DNA of 64,000 nucleotides from Ga0077527 sp038316355 (GTDB lineage Bacteria > Pseudomonadota > Gammaproteobacteria > Burkholderiales > SG8-41): contig JBBQAO010000010.1 in NCBI GenBank assembly GCA_038316355.1, forward strand, positions 1-64,000. Direction: 5' to 3'. Under the pieces are notes generated by a model that saw nothing but the letters and a program-made list of their open reading frames with translations, ran no database searches and was not told the DNA's origin. Positions within the stretch are counted from its first letter, which is position 1. Every line of letters begins with the position of its first letter. A program made the position numbers and the translations under genes. Below are positions 35,883 through 43,674 of the stretch, piece after piece.

Positions 35883-38204
35883 TTGGCAATCACATTAGGC
35901 AAAAGCAACAACGGCGCTGCCGAATTTTCGTCAGTCGGCCGTTCGGTCCCTCGCGTTGAAGCGCGGGCCAAGGTCACCGGCAAGGCGGAGTATGTACATA
36001 ACCTGCAGTTGCCGGGCATGTTGTACGGCAGGATCCATCGCAGCACGGTGGCGCATGCGCGCCTGCTCAGTGTCGATGTTTCCGCGGCGCAGGCGCTGCC
36101 CGGCGTGCATGCGGTGTATACCGCCGCCGATATCCTCAAGCTGATTCCCGAGCCTTATTACGGTCCGGCCTTCCATGATCAACCGGTGCTGGCCGTGGAC
36201 AAGGTGCGCCATGTCGGCGAGCCGGTGGCGCTGGTGCTGGCGGCCGACCCGCATGTTGCCGAGGCGGCAGCACAGTTGATCGTTGCCGACTATGAGGAAC
36301 TGCCGGCAGTGTTCGATGAAGTCGAGGCGATGACCTCGAAAGCCGTGGTGCATGAAGTGCTGAGACCCGCCGGCACCTTTCCCGACCTGAAGCATCTGAA
36401 AGACAAACGCGGCACCAATATCGCGCTCGATTTTCATCTGCGTCGCGGTGATGTGCAAAAAGCCTTTGCCGAAGCCGACCATGTGTTCGAACACAGCTTC
36501 CGCACCCAGCAGGTGTTGCACCTGCCGCTGGAGCCCTTTGTCACGGTGGCTGATCCGACGCCCAATCAGCTGGTGATCCATACCGCGTCACAGAGCCCGT
36601 CATTTGTGCGCATCGAAATCGCGCGCCTGCTCGGCTGGCCGGAAAACAGGGTGCGGGTCAAGGTGCCGTATCTGGGCGGCGGTTTCGGCGCCAAGCTCTA
36701 TATCAAGCTTGAGGCGCTGGTGTCGGCGGCAGCGCTGCTTGCCGGACGGCCGGTGAAGATTTCACTGACCATGGAAGAACAGTTTTACCAGATCACCAAA
36801 CACGCGACGACGCTGCGCATCAAAAGCGGCGTCAGCAAGGACGGGAAAATCACCGCACGCGAATGCGAGGTGTGGTGGAACGGCGGCGCCTATGCCGACA
36901 TCGGTCCCCGGGTGACGCAGAAATCCGGCTTCACTGCGGCGGGGCCGTACGACATCGACCATGTCAGCATTGATTCGTACGCGTTATATACAAATTTGCC
37001 GGCCGCGGGTGCATTGCGCGGTTTCGGTATTCCGCAACTGGTGTGGGCTTATGAGAGCCATACCGATATGATCGCGAAAGAACTGAAGATCGATCCGCTG
37101 GCGATCCGTCGCAAAAACATTCTGCGCGAAGGCCGGCCGCAGGCAACGGGCACCGTGATGCGCGACGCCGGCATCGAACCGGTGCTGGAGCGCCTGGCGC
37201 AGCGCATGGCCTGGGAAAAGCCCTTCGACAAAGAGGTGTCTGACAAAGTCAGGGGCACCACCCGTCGCGGCCGCGGCATCGCCATCGGTTTCAAGGCGAG
37301 CATTTCGCCGACGACTTCGGTGGCCATCGTCAACGTCGGTGCCGACGGCAGTTGCATGGTCCATTGCAGCACTGTGGACATGGGGCAGGGCTCGGATACG
37401 GCCATGGCGCAGATCGTTGCCGAAGCGCTGGGCATCCCGGTGGAATCGGTGACGCTGGTGCATCCGGATACCGATGTCACGCCCTACGACATGGCGACGC
37501 TGGGTTCGCGCTCGACCTATCACATGGGCCACGCCGTCAAACTCGCAGCCGAGGATGCACGCGACAAACTGCTGGCGCTTGCGCGCGATGTCGGCCTGTC
37601 GGCAGAAACCACGCCGATCCCGGATATTTTCCGCAAAAAATACGGCATGCAGGCCGGCAACATCGTCGGCATCGGCAGCTTCATTCCGCCGTATACGCCG
37701 CCGGAATCCGGGACCGGATTAACTACCGATGCGACGCCATTCTGGATGATCGGCGCCACCGGGGCCGAAGTCGAGGTCGATACCGAAACCGGCGAATTCA
37801 AAATCACCCGGCTGGTGAATCTGGTCGATGTCGGCCGCCCGGTGAATCCGGCGATCGTCGAGACCCAGATTTCCGGCGCGACCATCATGCAGCTTGGTTT
37901 CACCTTGTCCGAGCGCATGGATTTTGACGCCGGGCAGGTCACCAATGCCTCGCTGGCGGATTACAAGATTCCTGGCATCCGCGACATACCGGTGGTCATG
38001 GAAAACGAAGCCGTCGACATGGTGCAGAAGTCCGGCCCTTTCGGTGCCAAGGGCGTCGGCGAGAGCGGTACCTTTGGTGTGTCGCCAGCGATTGCCAATG
38101 CGCTTGATGATGCGGTCGGCGTGCGATTGACCAGCCTGCCGCTGACAGCAGAAGCGGTTTATCGCGGCTTGCGTGCCAATGCGGGCAAGCCACTGCAGGA
38201 TTAA
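35883..38204 (+). CDS. Molybdopterin-binding (large) subunit of a xanthine-dehydrogenase-family hydroxylase
   Basis: A 773-residue catalytic subunit. Typical segments: GRSVPRVEARAKVTGKAEY near residue 20, VPYLGGGFGAKLYIK near 260, LRGFGIPQLVWAYE near 380, and near the end GAKGVGESGTFGVSPAIANA with the glutamate that acts as base in this family. The active-site loop reads ALRGFG, not the AY-x-CSFR loop of true CO dehydrogenase, so the substrate is probably an aromatic or N-heterocycle rather than CO. The start is TTG at 35883 with AGGAG 8 bases upstream; no ATG fits the conserved N-terminus. The cofactor-insertion chaperone (XdhC/CoxI) is not in the window. Confidence 0.92.
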   Translation: MAITLGKSNNGAAEFSSVGRSVPRVEARAKVTGKAEYVHNLQLPGMLYGRIHRSTVAHARLLSVDVSAAQALPGVHAVYTAADILKLIPEPYYGPAFHDQPVLAVDKVRHVGEPVALVLAADPHVAEAAAQLIVADYEELPAVFDEVEAMTSKAVVHEVLRPAGTFPDLKHLKDKRGTNIALDFHLRRGDVQKAFAEADHVFEHSFRTQQVLHLPLEPFVTVADPTPNQLVIHTASQSPSFVRIEIARLLGWPENRVRVKVPYLGGGFGAKLYIKLEALVSAAALLAGRPVKISLTMEEQFYQITKHATTLRIKSGVSKDGKITARECEVWWNGGAYADIGPRVTQKSGFTAAGPYDIDHVSIDSYALYTNLPAAGALRGFGIPQLVWAYESHTDMIAKELKIDPLAIRRKNILREGRPQATGTVMRDAGIEPVLERLAQRMAWEKPFDKEVSDKVRGTTRRGRGIAIGFKASISPTTSVAIVNVGADGSCMVHCSTVDMGQGSDTAMAQIVAEALGIPVESVTLVHPDTDVTPYDMATLGSRSTYHMGHAVKLAAEDARDKLLALARDVGLSAETTPIPDIFRKKYGMQAGNIVGIGSFIPPYTPPESGTGLTTDATPFWMIGATGAEVEVDTETGEFKITRLVNLVDVGRPVNPAIVETQISGATIMQLGFTLSERMDFDAGQVTNASLADYKIPGIRDIPVVMENEAVDMVQKSGPFGAKGVGESGTFGVSPAIANALDDAVGVRLTSLPLTAEAVYRGLRANAGKPLQD

Positions 38205-38213
38205 CTTCAAAAA

Positions 38214-38333
38214 CATTAGCCACAGAGGACACAGAGTTCACAGAGGACTTCAAAAGTGAAAACCAGGTATTCCCGATACGGATTCTGGTTTTCCTCTTTG
38301 AACTCTGTGCCCTCTGTGGCAGATTTTCGGGTT
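38214..38333. repeat. Intergenic inverted repeat, CCACAGAGGACACAGAG family
   Basis: GCCACAGAGGACACAGAG and TTCACAGAGG on the left mirror CCTCTTTGAACTCTGTG and CCCTCTGTGGC on the right. An inner pairing, AAAACCAG with CTGGTTTT, lies at the centre. The 120-base element sits between the large-subunit gene and the Fe-S subunit gene inside the operon, so it is transcribed and may form a processing or stability hairpin. Confidence 0.85.
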
Positions 38334-38337
38334 TCAA

Positions 38338-38817
38338 ATGACGACACATCGCACCATTACATTCCAACTCAACGGCCGCCCGGTCACGGTGCATGCCGGT
38401 AACCACCAGAACCTGGTCGAACTGTTGCAGGGGCAGGGCCTGTTCGGCGCGCGCGAGAGTTGCGGGCAGGGGCTGTGCGGTTGCTGCACGGTGGTGGTCA
38501 ACGGCACAGCGGTGTCCGGTTGCCTGACCATGGCGACACTGGTCGACGGCGCCGACGTGCGCACCATCGAGGACAGCGCGCCCGATGGCGAGCTTGATGC
38601 GGTACAGCAGGCCTTCATCGACACCGGTGCTTTTCAGTGCGGCTTCTGCACCCCCGGGTTCATCCTGATGACGCGGCAACTGCTGGATGCACATCCGAAT
38701 CCGACCGATGACGAAATCCGCCATTATCTGGCGGGCAATCTGTGCCGCTGTGCGGCCTATACTGAAATTATCAAAGCTGTAAGACTGGCGGCAAAAAAGC
38801 GTAAATCTAAAACATGA
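38338..38817 (+). CDS. [2Fe-2S] (small) subunit of the Mo-hydroxylase
   Basis: A 159-residue iron-sulfur subunit (CoxS type). The plant-ferredoxin-like first cluster is CGQGLCGCCTVVVNG (near residues 41-55); the second cluster has QCGFCTPGF and NLCRCAAY. It passes electrons from the molybdenum centre to the FAD subunit. A 120-base repeat element separates it from the large-subunit gene. A run of basic residues (AAKKRKSK) ends the protein. Confidence 0.94.
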   Translation: MTTHRTITFQLNGRPVTVHAGNHQNLVELLQGQGLFGARESCGQGLCGCCTVVVNGTAVSGCLTMATLVDGADVRTIEDSAPDGELDAVQQAFIDTGAFQCGFCTPGFILMTRQLLDAHPNPTDDEIRHYLAGNLCRCAAYTEIIKAVRLAAKKRKSKT

Positions 38818-38912
38818 TTTTGACGCTGATGAACGCAGATAAACGTCGATGACTTCCCGTAAAAAAGCAGAAAATGAAATGGTTTTATCTGCGTTCATCG
38901 GCGGTTAAAAAA
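38818..38912. repeat. Intergenic inverted repeat, ACCGCCGATGAACGC family (copy 3)
   Basis: GCTGATGAACGCAGATAAA on the left pairs with TTTATCTGCGTTCATCGGCG on the right, with about 50 bases between. It lies between the Fe-S subunit gene and the UbiD gene on the transcribed strand. Confidence 0.85.
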
Positions 38913-38922
38913 GGGGTAAACC

Positions 38923-40377
38923 ATGCAGCGCTCTGATAAAGGTAATCCCCTCGACCTGCGTGTCTGGCTCGACACCGCCCGGTCGCTGGGTGAACTGAAG
39001 GATGTGCGCGGCGCGGACGCGAAGCTGGAACTGGGCGCGATCAGCGAACTGAACGTCAAGATCGAAGGCGCGCCGGCGTTGCTGTTCGACGATATTCAGG
39101 GTTATGCCAAGGGTTTCCGCGTGGTGACCTGCACCACGGCCAGTCCGGCACGGCTGTCGTCCATCCTGCGCCTGCCGGTGGAGCGTAATCATCACGGCCT
39201 GGTGCAGACACTGCGCGGACGGCCGAAAGGCTGGCAGGCGGAAGCGCCGAAATACGAGCCGGTGGTGGTCGAGACCGGTCCGGTGCTGGAGAACATCCAG
39301 TCGGGCAAGGATGTCGACATCAATATCTTCCCGTCGCCGCTGTGGCATGAAAAAGACGGCGGGCCGTACATCGGCACCGGCTGCTGCGTGGTGACCAGGG
39401 ACTTTGATTCCGACTGGGTCAATGTCGGCACCTATCGCGTACAGGCGCATGACAAAAATCATGTCGGCCTCGACATGATTCCCGGAAAACACGGCGCCAT
39501 CCAGTACGACAAACACATGAAAGCCGGCAAGCCGTTCCCGGTGGCGATTGTTATCGGCTGCGATCCGCTGGGTTATCTGATCTCCGGTATCGAAGTGCCG
39601 TTCGGCATGTGCGAATACAACTACATCGGCGCCATCCTCGGCGAACCGGTGCAGGTGGTGCACGGCGAGCTGACCGGTTTGCCGATTCCGGCGGGCGCGG
39701 AAATCGTGCTTGAGGGTTACTGCCATCCCGGCGACGTCAAACTCGAGGGTCCGTTCGGCGAATTCCACGGCTATTACCCGGGCAAGGAAGGCAGCGCGCC
39801 GGTGATGACCGTCGAGCGCGTGTATTACCGCAATGCCCCGATCATTGTCGGCAGCCCGCCGGCGAAACCGCCGAATGATTATTCCTATTCCAAGGCGGTG
39901 ATGCGTTCCGCACTGCTGTTTGATGCGCTGCTCGCCGCCGGCGTGCCGGATGTAGCGAGCGTGTGGGCGCATGAAATCGGCGGCGCGCGCATGTTCAATG
40001 TGGTGGCGATCAGGCAGCGTTACGCCGGCCACGCGCGGCAAGCCGGGCACATCCTCAACCAGTGCGGCGTCGGTGCCTACATGTCGCGCTACACCGTGGT
40101 GGTGGACGAGGATATCGATCCGTCGAACCTGCAGGAAGTGATGTGGGCGGTTGCCACGCGTACCGATCCCGAAATCGACATCGACATCATCAAGCGTGGC
40201 ATGGGCTCTAAAAACGATCCGATGTTCGTCGCTTACCGCTACAACGCGCCGTACAACTCCAAGGCCATCATCGACGCCTGCCGGCCGTACGACCACCTGC
40301 ACGAATTCCCGGCCGTGGCCGAAGCCAGCAAGGAGCTGCAGGAAAAGGTAAAAGCCAAGTGGACCGACCTGTTCTAA
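38923..40377 (+). CDS. UbiD-family prenylated-FMN-dependent (de)carboxylase
   Basis: A 484-residue enzyme of the UbiD family, which decarboxylates (or carboxylates) aromatic and alpha,beta-unsaturated acids using prenylated FMN. Conserved pieces: RVVTCTTASPARLSSILRLP, PYIGTGCCVVTRD, NVGTYRVQAHDKN with the cofactor-contacting Arg, and LEGPFGEFHGYYPG with the catalytic glutamates. It lies directly downstream of the Mo-hydroxylase genes and upstream of a Bug receptor, which suggests one pathway in which an aromatic or heterocyclic acid is taken up, hydroxylated and decarboxylated. No UbiX gene, which makes the cofactor, is in the window. Confidence 0.9.
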   Translation: MQRSDKGNPLDLRVWLDTARSLGELKDVRGADAKLELGAISELNVKIEGAPALLFDDIQGYAKGFRVVTCTTASPARLSSILRLPVERNHHGLVQTLRGRPKGWQAEAPKYEPVVVETGPVLENIQSGKDVDINIFPSPLWHEKDGGPYIGTGCCVVTRDFDSDWVNVGTYRVQAHDKNHVGLDMIPGKHGAIQYDKHMKAGKPFPVAIVIGCDPLGYLISGIEVPFGMCEYNYIGAILGEPVQVVHGELTGLPIPAGAEIVLEGYCHPGDVKLEGPFGEFHGYYPGKEGSAPVMTVERVYYRNAPIIVGSPPAKPPNDYSYSKAVMRSALLFDALLAAGVPDVASVWAHEIGGARMFNVVAIRQRYAGHARQAGHILNQCGVGAYMSRYTVVVDEDIDPSNLQEVMWAVATRTDPEIDIDIIKRGMGSKNDPMFVAYRYNAPYNSKAIIDACRPYDHLHEFPAVAEASKELQEKVKAKWTDLF

Positions 40378-40411
40378 ACCAAACATAAGATTGTTTAACA
40401 GAGGAAACATC

Positions 40412-41383
40412 ATGCGCAAGTTCGCCACACTGCTCGCCGCAGCCGTGTTCGCCACGGCGGCCAACGCCGCCGACAACAAGAGCTACCCGACCAAGCCGAT
40501 CCGTGTGCTGGTGCCGTTCGCGCCGGGCGGGGTGGTTGATACCTCCACCCGCATTCTCACCAACAAGATCACCGAAATGCTGGGCTGGCAGTTCGTCGTC
40601 GATAACCGGCCGGGTGCCAACGGTTTTATTGCGGTCGGCACTACAGCGCGCGCGACGGCCGACGGTTACACGCTGCTGTCGGCGCACACCGGCGAATTTT
40701 CGGTGAATCCGGTGCTGTTCAAGACCATGCCCTACGACTTCGACCGCGACTTCACGCCGATCATCATGATCAGCGATGCGCCGATGCTGGTGGTGGTGAA
40801 TGCGGCATCGCCGTACAACAACCTGAAGGACCTGGTCGCCGGCGCCAGGGCCAAGCCGGGCCAGCTGACCTTTGGTTCGCCAGGCACAGGTTCGGTCAAT
40901 CACATGGCGACCGAGTGGCTGGTCAATGCCGCCGGCGCCAAGGCGCTGCATGTGCCGTACAAGGGCGGCGCGCCGGCAGTGTCGGCGGTGGCGGCGAACG
41001 AAGTGGTATTCACCGTCGCCGGACTGCCCGGTGTGTTGCCGCACCTGATGGCCAAGCGTGTGAAGGTGCTGGGGGTTACCACGGCAAAACGATCGCCGCA
41101 GGTGCCTGACTATATGTCGGCGCAGGAGGCCGGCATTCCCGGTGTTGATGCATCGATCTGGGTCGGCCTGTTTGCGCCCAGGGGTACGCCGAAGGAAGTG
41201 CTGGCCCAACTGTATAAAGCTTCGGCCGATGTGCTGACTCTGCCTGATGTCAAAAAGCGCTACGCCTCGGTAGGCGGTGCGGAAACCACGACCATGGGTG
41301 CCGTGGAATTCACCAAGCGAATCCGCAGCGAACTGGAGCGTTACAAGAAAGTCGGTGCGCAGGTGGGTATTGAGCAGCAGTAA
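40412..41383 (+). CDS. Tripartite tricarboxylate transporter (Bug) substrate-binding protein
   Basis: A 323-residue periplasmic receptor. Signal peptide MRKFATLLAAAVFATAANAA, then YPTKPIRVLVPFAPGGVVDT, LTFGSPGTGSVNHMATEWL and HVPYKGGAPAVSAVAANEV. The ATG at 40412 follows AGAGGAAACATC. It is the last gene of the Mo-hydroxylase/UbiD run and is followed by a strong terminator, so it probably delivers the substrate of that pathway. Confidence 0.93.
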   Translation: MRKFATLLAAAVFATAANAADNKSYPTKPIRVLVPFAPGGVVDTSTRILTNKITEMLGWQFVVDNRPGANGFIAVGTTARATADGYTLLSAHTGEFSVNPVLFKTMPYDFDRDFTPIIMISDAPMLVVVNAASPYNNLKDLVAGARAKPGQLTFGSPGTGSVNHMATEWLVNAAGAKALHVPYKGGAPAVSAVAANEVVFTVAGLPGVLPHLMAKRVKVLGVTTAKRSPQVPDYMSAQEAGIPGVDASIWVGLFAPRGTPKEVLAQLYKASADVLTLPDVKKRYASVGGAETTTMGAVEFTKRIRSELERYKKVGAQVGIEQQ

Positions 41384-41405
41384 GTGCGGGTCGACTGGGT
41401 TGGAG

Positions 41406-41434
41406 AATGGCCGGGGTGCCCCGGCCATTTTTAT
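41406..41434 (+). terminator. Rho-independent terminator of the Mo-hydroxylase/UbiD/Bug operon
   Basis: AATGGCCGGGG and CCCCGGCCATT form an 11-bp perfect stem with a two-base loop, followed by TTTATTT. It lies 22 bases past the Bug stop. Confidence 0.9.
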
Positions 41435-41482
41435 TTAAGCCATTGATTTAATTAATAAATATTTAAAATACAGAGTGCGGCT

Positions 41483-42586
41483 TCAGCGCGACAGGTCGTA
41501 TATCCGCATGCCATCGACCGGTGTCAGCGCCCTTTTCCAGTCGGCATGGGCGCAGGTGCGACGCACATCTTCAAGACCGGCTTCCCAGAGCTGGCGCACG
41601 GTGGCACGGGAGAACTCGTAGTCCTTGGAATTGGTGGAGTGGCCGAAGCGCCGGTTGATCAGTTGGGCAATGATGATCTGCCTTTTTTTGCTGATCTTTT
41701 CCTGCAGCAGTCTGTAGTCCGCATCTTCATGCAGTTCCGGTGGAATTTTTTTCAGCAGGCGGTCGAGCGCCTGCCGCATGTTTTCGAGCTCCTGTCCGCG
41801 CCTGGTGTTGAAGCGCGTTTTGCTGGAATACTGGATGTCCTTGGCGCGTTCCTGCACCTGATCCAGATTCTCCGGGAGTTCGCCCCGGGCGCTGAACAGA
41901 TCGACCTGCACGATCAGTGCGCTGATGTCCGGCGCATCGTCGAGTACGTACCACAGCGGCGAATTGGAGACGATGCCGCCGTCCCAGTATTGTTCGCCGT
42001 CGATGGTGACGGCGGGGAAGCCCGGCGGCAGCGAGCCGCTGGCGATGATGTGTTCGGGTCCGATTTCCTGGTCCCGATTGTCAAAATAGACGGAATTCCC
42101 AGTGGTCACCTGCACGGTGCCGACGCTGAGTCGCACGCGTTGCCGGTGATTGAGCAAATCGAAGTCGACGAGATCCTCAAGTGTTTTCCGCAGCGGCGAC
42201 GTGTCATAAATGCTCAGCGCCCCGGCAGTGCCGTCCGGGGCAAACAACGGTGGCGGCATGCGCGGCGAGAAAAAGCCGGGCACACCGAACGTGGCTGCGG
42301 CGAAGGCACTGAAGCGGTTCAGCCCCGCGCGCAGCGGATCAAATTGCGCGAGCGCCGTCATTGGCGTGCCGGATGACACCAGGTCCCAGAATTCGTGCAG
42401 GCGTTCGAGCCGGCGTTCAACGGGATTGCCGGCAATCAGTGCACCGTTGATGGCGCCGATCGATACCCCGGTGACCCAATCCGGAGTGACGCCCCGTTCC
42501 GTCATGCCCTCATAAACGCCGGCCTGGTATGCGCCCAGCGCGCCGCCGCCCTGCAGCACCAGCACTGTGTGATCGTGGTGCGCCAT
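41483..42586 (-). CDS. Patatin-like phospholipase
   Basis: A 367-residue lipid acyl hydrolase. The oxyanion motif LQGGGALGAYQAGVYEGM is at residues 11-28, the nucleophile elbow GVSIGAING near 40-48 has Ser at 42, and the dyad Asp is in YWDGGIVSNSPL. The C-terminal 130 residues (QYSSKTRFNTRRGQELENM onward) are the DUF3734-type extension found in many proteobacterial patatins. There is no signal peptide. It is convergent with the operon on its left and stands alone. Confidence 0.92.
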   Translation of the reverse strand: MAHHDHTVLVLQGGGALGAYQAGVYEGMTERGVTPDWVTGVSIGAINGALIAGNPVERRLERLHEFWDLVSSGTPMTALAQFDPLRAGLNRFSAFAAATFGVPGFFSPRMPPPLFAPDGTAGALSIYDTSPLRKTLEDLVDFDLLNHRQRVRLSVGTVQVTTGNSVYFDNRDQEIGPEHIIASGSLPPGFPAVTIDGEQYWDGGIVSNSPLWYVLDDAPDISALIVQVDLFSARGELPENLDQVQERAKDIQYSSKTRFNTRRGQELENMRQALDRLLKKIPPELHEDADYRLLQEKISKKRQIIIAQLINRRFGHSTNSKDYEFSRATVRQLWEAGLEDVRRTCAHADWKRALTPVDGMRIYDLSR

Positions 42587-42796
42587 GTTCCGTCCTGTTG
42601 ATTGCCTGCATTCTTGTCGCTGAAGGCTGCTATATCCTGCAGCGCGCCATTGGAATATTTAAGTATTTGTTTTTATTTGATAATTTTATGGACTCAGGCG
42701 TGGCACTGCCGGATGGCCGGACTCCGGCCTCTGTGAATGGGTACATAATCCATGCCTCAATCCGTCCCCCGAAAAATCTCCTCCCAGGAATTCCCC

Positions 42797-43303
42797 ATGA
42801 CCATATCCATGTACCAAGTGAGCGTGCCGCGTTTCGTCAACATCCTGACCAACCTGTCCGCCATTCTCGACAGGGCGCAGGCCCACGTTGACGCGACCAA
42901 AATCGATCCCACGGCGTTGACCACGTTCCGATTGTATCCGGACATGTTCGCAATGGCGCGCCAGGTGCAGATCGCCTGCGACACGGCCAAGGGCGCGGTG
43001 GCGCGACTGGCCGGTGTGGACATCCCGGTGAACGAAGATACCGAACAGACGCTGGCTGATCTGAAAAAGCGGATTGCGACGACCATCGCTTTCGTGCAGT
43101 CGATCCAGCCGGAGCAGATTGACGGTACCGAAGACAGTGACATCACGCTCCGGCGCGGCGAGAAGAGCACCACCTACAAGGGCATGCAGTTCCTGCTCGG
43201 TCACGCACTGCCGAATTTTTATTTTCATGTCACCTCCGCCTATAACATCCTGCGCCACAATGGCGTGCCGGTCGGCAAGCGCGACTACCTCGGCAACCCG
43301 TAA
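42797..43303 (+). CDS. DUF1993-family protein
   Basis: A 168-residue soluble helical protein of the DUF1993 family, whose fold resembles DinB-like four-helix bundles. Characteristic pieces: YQVSVPRFVNILTNLSAILD at the N-terminus, RLYPDMFAMARQVQIACDTA near residues 45-64, and FYFHVTSAYNILRHNGVPVG near the end. The ATG at 42797 follows AGGA at 8 bases. The function is not known. A decayed DsrE-like gene follows on the same strand. Confidence 0.88.
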   Translation: MTISMYQVSVPRFVNILTNLSAILDRAQAHVDATKIDPTALTTFRLYPDMFAMARQVQIACDTAKGAVARLAGVDIPVNEDTEQTLADLKKRIATTIAFVQSIQPEQIDGTEDSDITLRRGEKSTTYKGMQFLLGHALPNFYFHVTSAYNILRHNGVPVGKRDYLGNP

Positions 43304-43385
43304 TAAAAAAATTCAGATACTGTTTCATTCTGCCGGCCATTTATGCTTCGATTTTCAGACTCAGGACATTAGCGCTGATTCGAAA

Positions 43386-43670
43386 GCCAATGTCGCGGAA
43401 GACAAAGTGGTGTGCCACATCAACGACAGCGCCGCACAGACGGCCAGTGCGTTGCGCAATGTCAACAACCATCTGGAGGTCAATCCACCGGCGCAGATCA
43501 TCTTGGTGACTCATGCGCAGGGCGTGGAGTTCGATGTCTGCCTGATCACGCTGCGCAACCGCAACATCGACAAAAACAAATTCATTCCGGAGGCGCAGTT
43601 TGTGCTTTCCGGCGTTGCCGGGATCACGCGTCTGCAGCAGCGCGAGGGTTACGCCTGCCCGCGGCCCTGA
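43386..43670 (+). pseudogene. Decayed DsrE-like gene: no start codon and an internal in-frame deletion
   Basis: The frame ending at 43670 encodes a recognisable DsrE/DsrF-like sequence: EDKVVCHINDSAAQTASALR, then NVNNHLEVNPPAQIILVTHA, and at the end ITRLQQREGYACPRP. Two defects are visible. There is no ATG, GTG or TTG with a usable signal peptide before EDKVV, although homologues as I recall them carry one. HAQGVEFDVCLITLRNRNI also joins directly what in family members is separated by about 30 residues (HAQG...GVEF.VC..TL). The remaining frame is still open, so the loss is recent or was produced by in-frame recombination. It is downstream of DUF1993 and convergent with the SulP gene. Confidence 0.6.
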
Positions 43671-43674
43671 TGGA

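Noticed and set aside
35883..38204. Aerobic carbon monoxide dehydrogenase large subunit
   Set aside because: The active-site loop is ALRGFG and lacks the selenosulfide-forming cysteine of the AY-x-CSFR motif.
38905..40479. 524-codon open frame on the minus strand opposite UbiD
   Set aside because: Low-complexity His/Arg-rich product; UbiD on the other strand has full family motifs.
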